Assembly: GCA_003526845.1 (NCBI GenBank)
Contig: DPVM01000007.1
Coordinates: forward strand, 62,001 to 126,000
Reading direction: 5' to 3'
Origin: Oscillospiraceae bacterium
GTDB lineage: Bacteria; Bacillota; Clostridia; Oscillospirales; Acutalibacteraceae
DNA: 64,000 nt
Shown: piece after piece, positions 61,205 through 64,000 of the stretch
Layout: each line of letters begins with the position of its first letter
How positions within the stretch are numbered: the stretch's first letter is position 1
Program-made: the position numbers and the translations under genes
The notes under the pieces: generated by a model
The model's input: only the letters and a program-made list of their open reading frames with translations
Told to the model about the DNA's origin: nothing
The model's database searches: none

Positions 61205-61742
61205 CTTTATCACTCCTTGTGTTGATTACCGCAAGCATTATGTAACCCGCAAAAATCGGAACCGTTTCAATCAGTCCGGTTTCTTGATATATCAAAAGCA
61301 AAACAAAATCGCCGAGCAGTATCACCGCCGTTATTACTGTAAACGCCTTGAATATTTTTTCCTTTTTAAAATTCAATAAAAACAAAACGAATACAGTTAT
61401 TCCCGTCACTGCAGAGAATATCAGCGACCCTGCGCAGTGAAGATAATATTGTACCTTTTCGTCAAAATCAAAGTCAAAGCAAAGCGTCATAATCATACCT
61501 GTTGCCGAAATAACGAGCAGGGGAATGTACGCTCTCGTTTTTGTGTATCTTTTGTATGCCAAGGTTATGTTAATGCAAAGCGCTGCAATCGTCAGCACAC
61601 CCCAAATCACAAAATATCCGCGCCGCTCAAGGCCTATTGTCGACAGTGCACCCTCATTTTTGTATGCCGTGCCGAAATGCATATACCAAACGGTGTATAT
61701 TGCCGCAACTATACAAGGCACAGTTGAAATGTATTTTTTCAA
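61188..61742 (-). CDS. Hypothetical small polytopic membrane protein
   Basis: I do not recognise this 184-residue protein. Five or six hydrophobic segments are seen, for example FVIWGVLTIAALCINITLAY and VFVLFLLNF, with short basic loops. No catalytic motif is apparent. The start is uncertain: TTG at 61742 follows GGTGAT with good spacing, and GTG at 61751 is the alternative without a ribosome site. It overlaps the start of the decarboxylase-family gene and is probably co-transcribed with it. Confidence 0.6.
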   Translation of the reverse strand: MKKYISTVPCIVAAIYTVWYMHFGTAYKNEGALSTIGLERRGYFVIWGVLTIAALCINITLAYKRYTKTRAYIPLLVISATGMIMTLCFDFDFDEKVQYYLHCAGSLIFSAVTGITVFVLFLLNFKKEKIFKAFTVITAVILLGDFVLLLIYQETGLIETVPIFAGYIMLAVINTRSDKVEIFR

Positions 61743-61758
61743 TTCTATCACCGAAAAA

Positions 61759-61787
61759 ATTTTACCATATTTTCAAAATAAAAACAA
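61759..61787 (-). promoter_or_regulatory. Candidate promoter of the small membrane-protein operon
   Basis: On the minus strand TTGTTT and TAAAAT are separated by 17 bp with a TGG extension. Its -35 box touches the terminator of the next gene. Confidence 0.45.
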
Positions 61788-61822
61788 CAGCGCAAATGCA
61801 GGAATACATTTGCGCTGTTTTG
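61786..61822 (-). terminator. Terminator of the YhgE/Pip-type gene
   Basis: AACAGCGCAAATG and CATTTGCGCTGTT form a perfect 13-bp stem with an 8-base loop, followed on the minus strand by GTTTTTATTTTG. Confidence 0.8.
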
Positions 61823-61829
61823 TTAAATA

Positions 61830-64000
61830 TCAGACAGTTTGTGTATTGTAATAATCGAGTTCTTCCTCTTCGTCGGCTTGTGCCTCTGCGCGCTTTTGCT
61901 TTTTGAGTTTAACTCGTCTTACTTCGTATGTTATAGCAGTCAAAATCGAGCATACAATCGTTATTCCGAGCAATACAACAATGTCCTTCGTCAGTGAGTT
62001 TCCTGTCGATACGGTGCTCCTGAATGCGTCAACACCGTATGTGAACGGAACAAACGGATGAATGATTTGATAGAATTTCGGTGAAAGGTCTATCGGGTAT
62101 GTTCCTGCCGAGCCGGAAAGGTTTAAGCAAAGCAATACAAGCAACAGGAACGAGCCTATACTGTCAAGCAGTGTGTTTAGGAAGTAGACTATCGCCATAA
62201 ACGCGACGGATGTCAGTATCGCCATAAGGTAAGTGTTGAGTACATGTGCCGGTCTCATTCCGTCAATCACCATAATCAGCGTTACCATGATTATCGGTGC
62301 AACTACCGCAACAAAGCCTGCAATGCCTGCATGTGTAACAAATGTTTTTCTCTTTTGAAGCGATGTCTTAAACGGTGAGAACATAAGACAGAATGCAAGG
62401 CATGCAACCCAAAGTCCGGCACACATCATATATGCCGACATAGCCTCGCCGTTTGCGTTGATTGTGCGCTGAAATGTTTCCGTTGCGTCAACCGGCTGTG
62501 AGAACATATCTGCCGCATTGTCATCGGTGTTCGTGTTGCTGATTTGCTCCGCACCGTCCTCAAGAGAGGTTTGAAGCGTTTTTGAGCCGTCGGAAAGTTT
62601 GTCACATCCGTTACCGATTTGAACAGAGCCGTCATAAAGCTTTGACGAGCCGCCGACAAGCTGGCCTGCACCGTCATCAAGCTGTGTTGCGCCGCCGTTG
62701 AGTGCCGAATTGTTTGAAACAAGCTGACTTGTTCCGTTTTTGATTTGTTTAACGCCGGATTGAAGCTGATTTACTCCTGCTCCCAATTGGTCAGCGCCGC
62801 TGTCAACCTGCTCAACGCCGCCCGTATATGTTGTAACGCCTGCCTTGAGAGTTTGCATGCCCTCGATAAGTCCGATTTCGCCATCCTTAGCCTGTGTTTT
62901 GTCAAGTCCGTATTGAACATCCAAAAGTCCGTTTTTGAATTGCTCAAGCGTTTTGTTTGCCATTGTGAGCGCATAGCTGCCGCTGTTGACAAGTGTGTCA
63001 ATTTGTTTGTTAACCTCTTCGTAATTGCTTACTATTGCATTTGCGTTATTGAGAAGTTTTTGTATGTCCTCCTTGCTGAATTTTTTTTCAAAATCCTGGA
63101 GTTTAATCATCTTTTCGGCAAAGTCTTTAAGACTTTTAAGAGTTTTCTTTGCCTCCGAGCCGATAGGCAGCTGCATAAGTCTGTCGATTGTGTTTACAAC
63201 CTTGTGCCAGTCAACAGCATCATAGTTGATGATTTCGTATATCGTGTCAAACTCCTCTGAGTTAACGAATTTGTCAAGGTCGCTTGTAGTTTGCTTGATG
63301 CTTGCGATTGTTTCGTCGTCAAGCACTTTGTCGGCTTCTGTTTTAACATCGCCGACTTTTTGAATAACTCCGTTGAGCTGGTCAAGCCCTGCCTCAAGTG
63401 TTTTGAGGTCTGAAAGGTTTTGGTCTGTCAGCGACGATGCAAGCGAACTGCTCATATATTGCAAGCCGTCAAGAATTTGACCCGTGCCGTCGTTGAGCGT
63501 TTTGTTGTTTGATACAAGCTGTGTTGTGCCTGCCTTCAATGTGCCTACGCCGTCTTTTAATTGCGTCGTGCCGTTTGAAAGCTGTGAAACGCCGTTGTCA
63601 ACCTGTGTTACACCGTTTGTGTATGTCTGTAAGCCGTCCTTAAGCGTTCCTGTGCCCTCTTTAAGCGTAAGGCATCCTGCCGAAAGAGTAGTCAAGCCGT
63701 CGGTGATTTGAATGTTGCCGTCTTTAAGCTGTCCGACACCGTTGTATATTTGGTGTGAGCCGTCTGCGGCAGCATTAAAACCGTCCTCAATTGTGTTTAG
63801 ATTTGCATATACTGTTTGTGCATATGTTTTTATAACCGTTTTGTTGAGCGATTCTTTGATGGTTTTAACCGCCGATTCGCCGAATTTACTTGCAATGTAG
63901 TTTGTGCCGGGGTTGGTGTAGTATTGCATTTCCATTTTTTTCGGATTTTTTTGCGTCAGCGTTGTGGCGTTGCTTGAAAAATCGTGCGGAATTATCATTA
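61830..64000 (-). CDS. YhgE/Pip-family membrane protein, partial
   Basis: At least 722 residues lie in the window and the frame is open to its edge. The Met at 63998 is probably internal, because IIPHDFSSNATTL resembles the inner part of YhgE/Pip N-terminal domains. A long helical ectodomain has repeats of the form GxxQLxxG/DG (for example GVSQLSNGTTQLKDGVGTL) flanking a coiled-coil middle. About five C-terminal membrane segments follow (SAYMMCAGLWVACLAF onward). The fold resembles ABC-2-type exporters. Relatives are phage-infection protein and Esx/type VII-linked proteins; the role here is unknown. Confidence 0.82.
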   Translation of the reverse strand, partial: MIIPHDFSSNATTLTQKNPKKMEMQYYTNPGTNYIASKFGESAVKTIKESLNKTVIKTYAQTVYANLNTIEDGFNAAADGSHQIYNGVGQLKDGNIQITDGLTTLSAGCLTLKEGTGTLKDGLQTYTNGVTQVDNGVSQLSNGTTQLKDGVGTLKAGTTQLVSNNKTLNDGTGQILDGLQYMSSSLASSLTDQNLSDLKTLEAGLDQLNGVIQKVGDVKTEADKVLDDETIASIKQTTSDLDKFVNSEEFDTIYEIINYDAVDWHKVVNTIDRLMQLPIGSEAKKTLKSLKDFAEKMIKLQDFEKKFSKEDIQKLLNNANAIVSNYEEVNKQIDTLVNSGSYALTMANKTLEQFKNGLLDVQYGLDKTQAKDGEIGLIEGMQTLKAGVTTYTGGVEQVDSGADQLGAGVNQLQSGVKQIKNGTSQLVSNNSALNGGATQLDDGAGQLVGGSSKLYDGSVQIGNGCDKLSDGSKTLQTSLEDGAEQISNTNTDDNAADMFSQPVDATETFQRTINANGEAMSAYMMCAGLWVACLAFCLMFSPFKTSLQKRKTFVTHAGIAGFVAVVAPIIMVTLIMVIDGMRPAHVLNTYLMAILTSVAFMAIVYFLNTLLDSIGSFLLLVLLCLNLSGSAGTYPIDLSPKFYQIIHPFVPFTYGVDAFRSTVSTGNSLTKDIVVLLGITIVCSILTAITYEVRRVKLKKQKRAEAQADEEEELDYYNTQTV

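Noticed and set aside
63996..63998. Start codon of the YhgE/Pip-type gene at 63998
   Set aside because: The frame is still open at the window edge and the sequence there looks like the inside of a YhgE/Pip N-terminal domain, so the gene is treated as partial.

Overview
The window looks like a chromosome segment of a spore-forming, fermentative, anaerobic Clostridia-class Firmicute, most like the gut Ruminococcaceae/Oscillospiraceae group. The reasons are strong AGGAGG-type ribosome sites, sigmaA-like TTGACA/TATAAT promoters, spoVA genes, a TepA/YlzJ/SpoIIIE-type gene cluster, a SCIFF peptide with its radical-SAM maturase, Rex, lactate dehydrogenase, acetate kinase and a butyrate-type CoA-transferase. 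Taxonomy is inferred from gene content only. I see no insertion sequences, prophage, CRISPR array or rRNA. Two tRNA genes (Leu-UAG, Pro-GGG) lie mid-window.

Layout. 1-5.9 kb (minus): holA (cut by the window edge), comEC and a large GH2 beta-galactosidase. 6.1-8.2 kb (plus): a FemAB-type aminoacyltransferase and an alanine-racemase-family protein. 8.4-18 kb: YdcF, glutamate dehydrogenase, TmcAL, acetate kinase, a PC4-like protein, AlaS, a HIT protein, a phosphoribosyltransferase and LDH. 18-21 kb: an XRE regulator divergent from a secreted glucosaminidase-like protein with three FN3 domains. 21.2-25.7 kb (minus): aconitase, isocitrate dehydrogenase, Rex and an unknown protein in one operon. 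26-27 kb: RmuC. 27.4-34.8 kb (plus): TepA, YlzJ-like, an UppP-like protein without catalytic residues, FtsK/SpoIIIE, YgiQ, ComEA and ComFC. 35-42.4 kb: tRNAs, a MazG-like protein, a sortase-anchored protein with five 64-residue repeats, a CoA-transferase, a GH110-like beta-helix glycosidase and a nitroreductase.

42.5-47.8 kb is the most system-like region. An FGGY sugar kinase and a TetR regulator run divergently from a class III aminotransferase and a duplicated class II aldolase. Three 16-bp GTGAG...CTCAC-type dyads lie between the two transcription units. This looks like an inducible catabolic module for an unidentified substrate. 48-52.6 kb (minus): a NUDIX protein, a split transketolase coupled to a PqqD-like protein, and a GGGtGRT/NifU-like pair of unknown function. 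52.8-58.2 kb: a membrane protein, spoVAE and spoVAC separated by an orphan ABC ATPase, a CLC exchanger and a PHP metallohydrolase. 58.2-64 kb (minus): SCIFF maturase, a SCIFF peptide whose expected crosslink positions are both Ser, an Orn/Lys/Arg-decarboxylase-family protein, a small membrane protein and a YhgE/Pip-type protein cut by the window edge.

How the genes fit together. ackA, ldh, the CoA-transferase and Rex point to mixed-acid or butyrate fermentation under NADH control. acn, icd and gdhA form a citrate-to-glutamate branch. comEC, comEA and comFC are DNA-uptake genes. The two cytoplasmic galactosidase-type enzymes (GH2 and GH110) suggest use of imported galactosides. All functions are read from sequence motifs and family knowledge; no database search was run.
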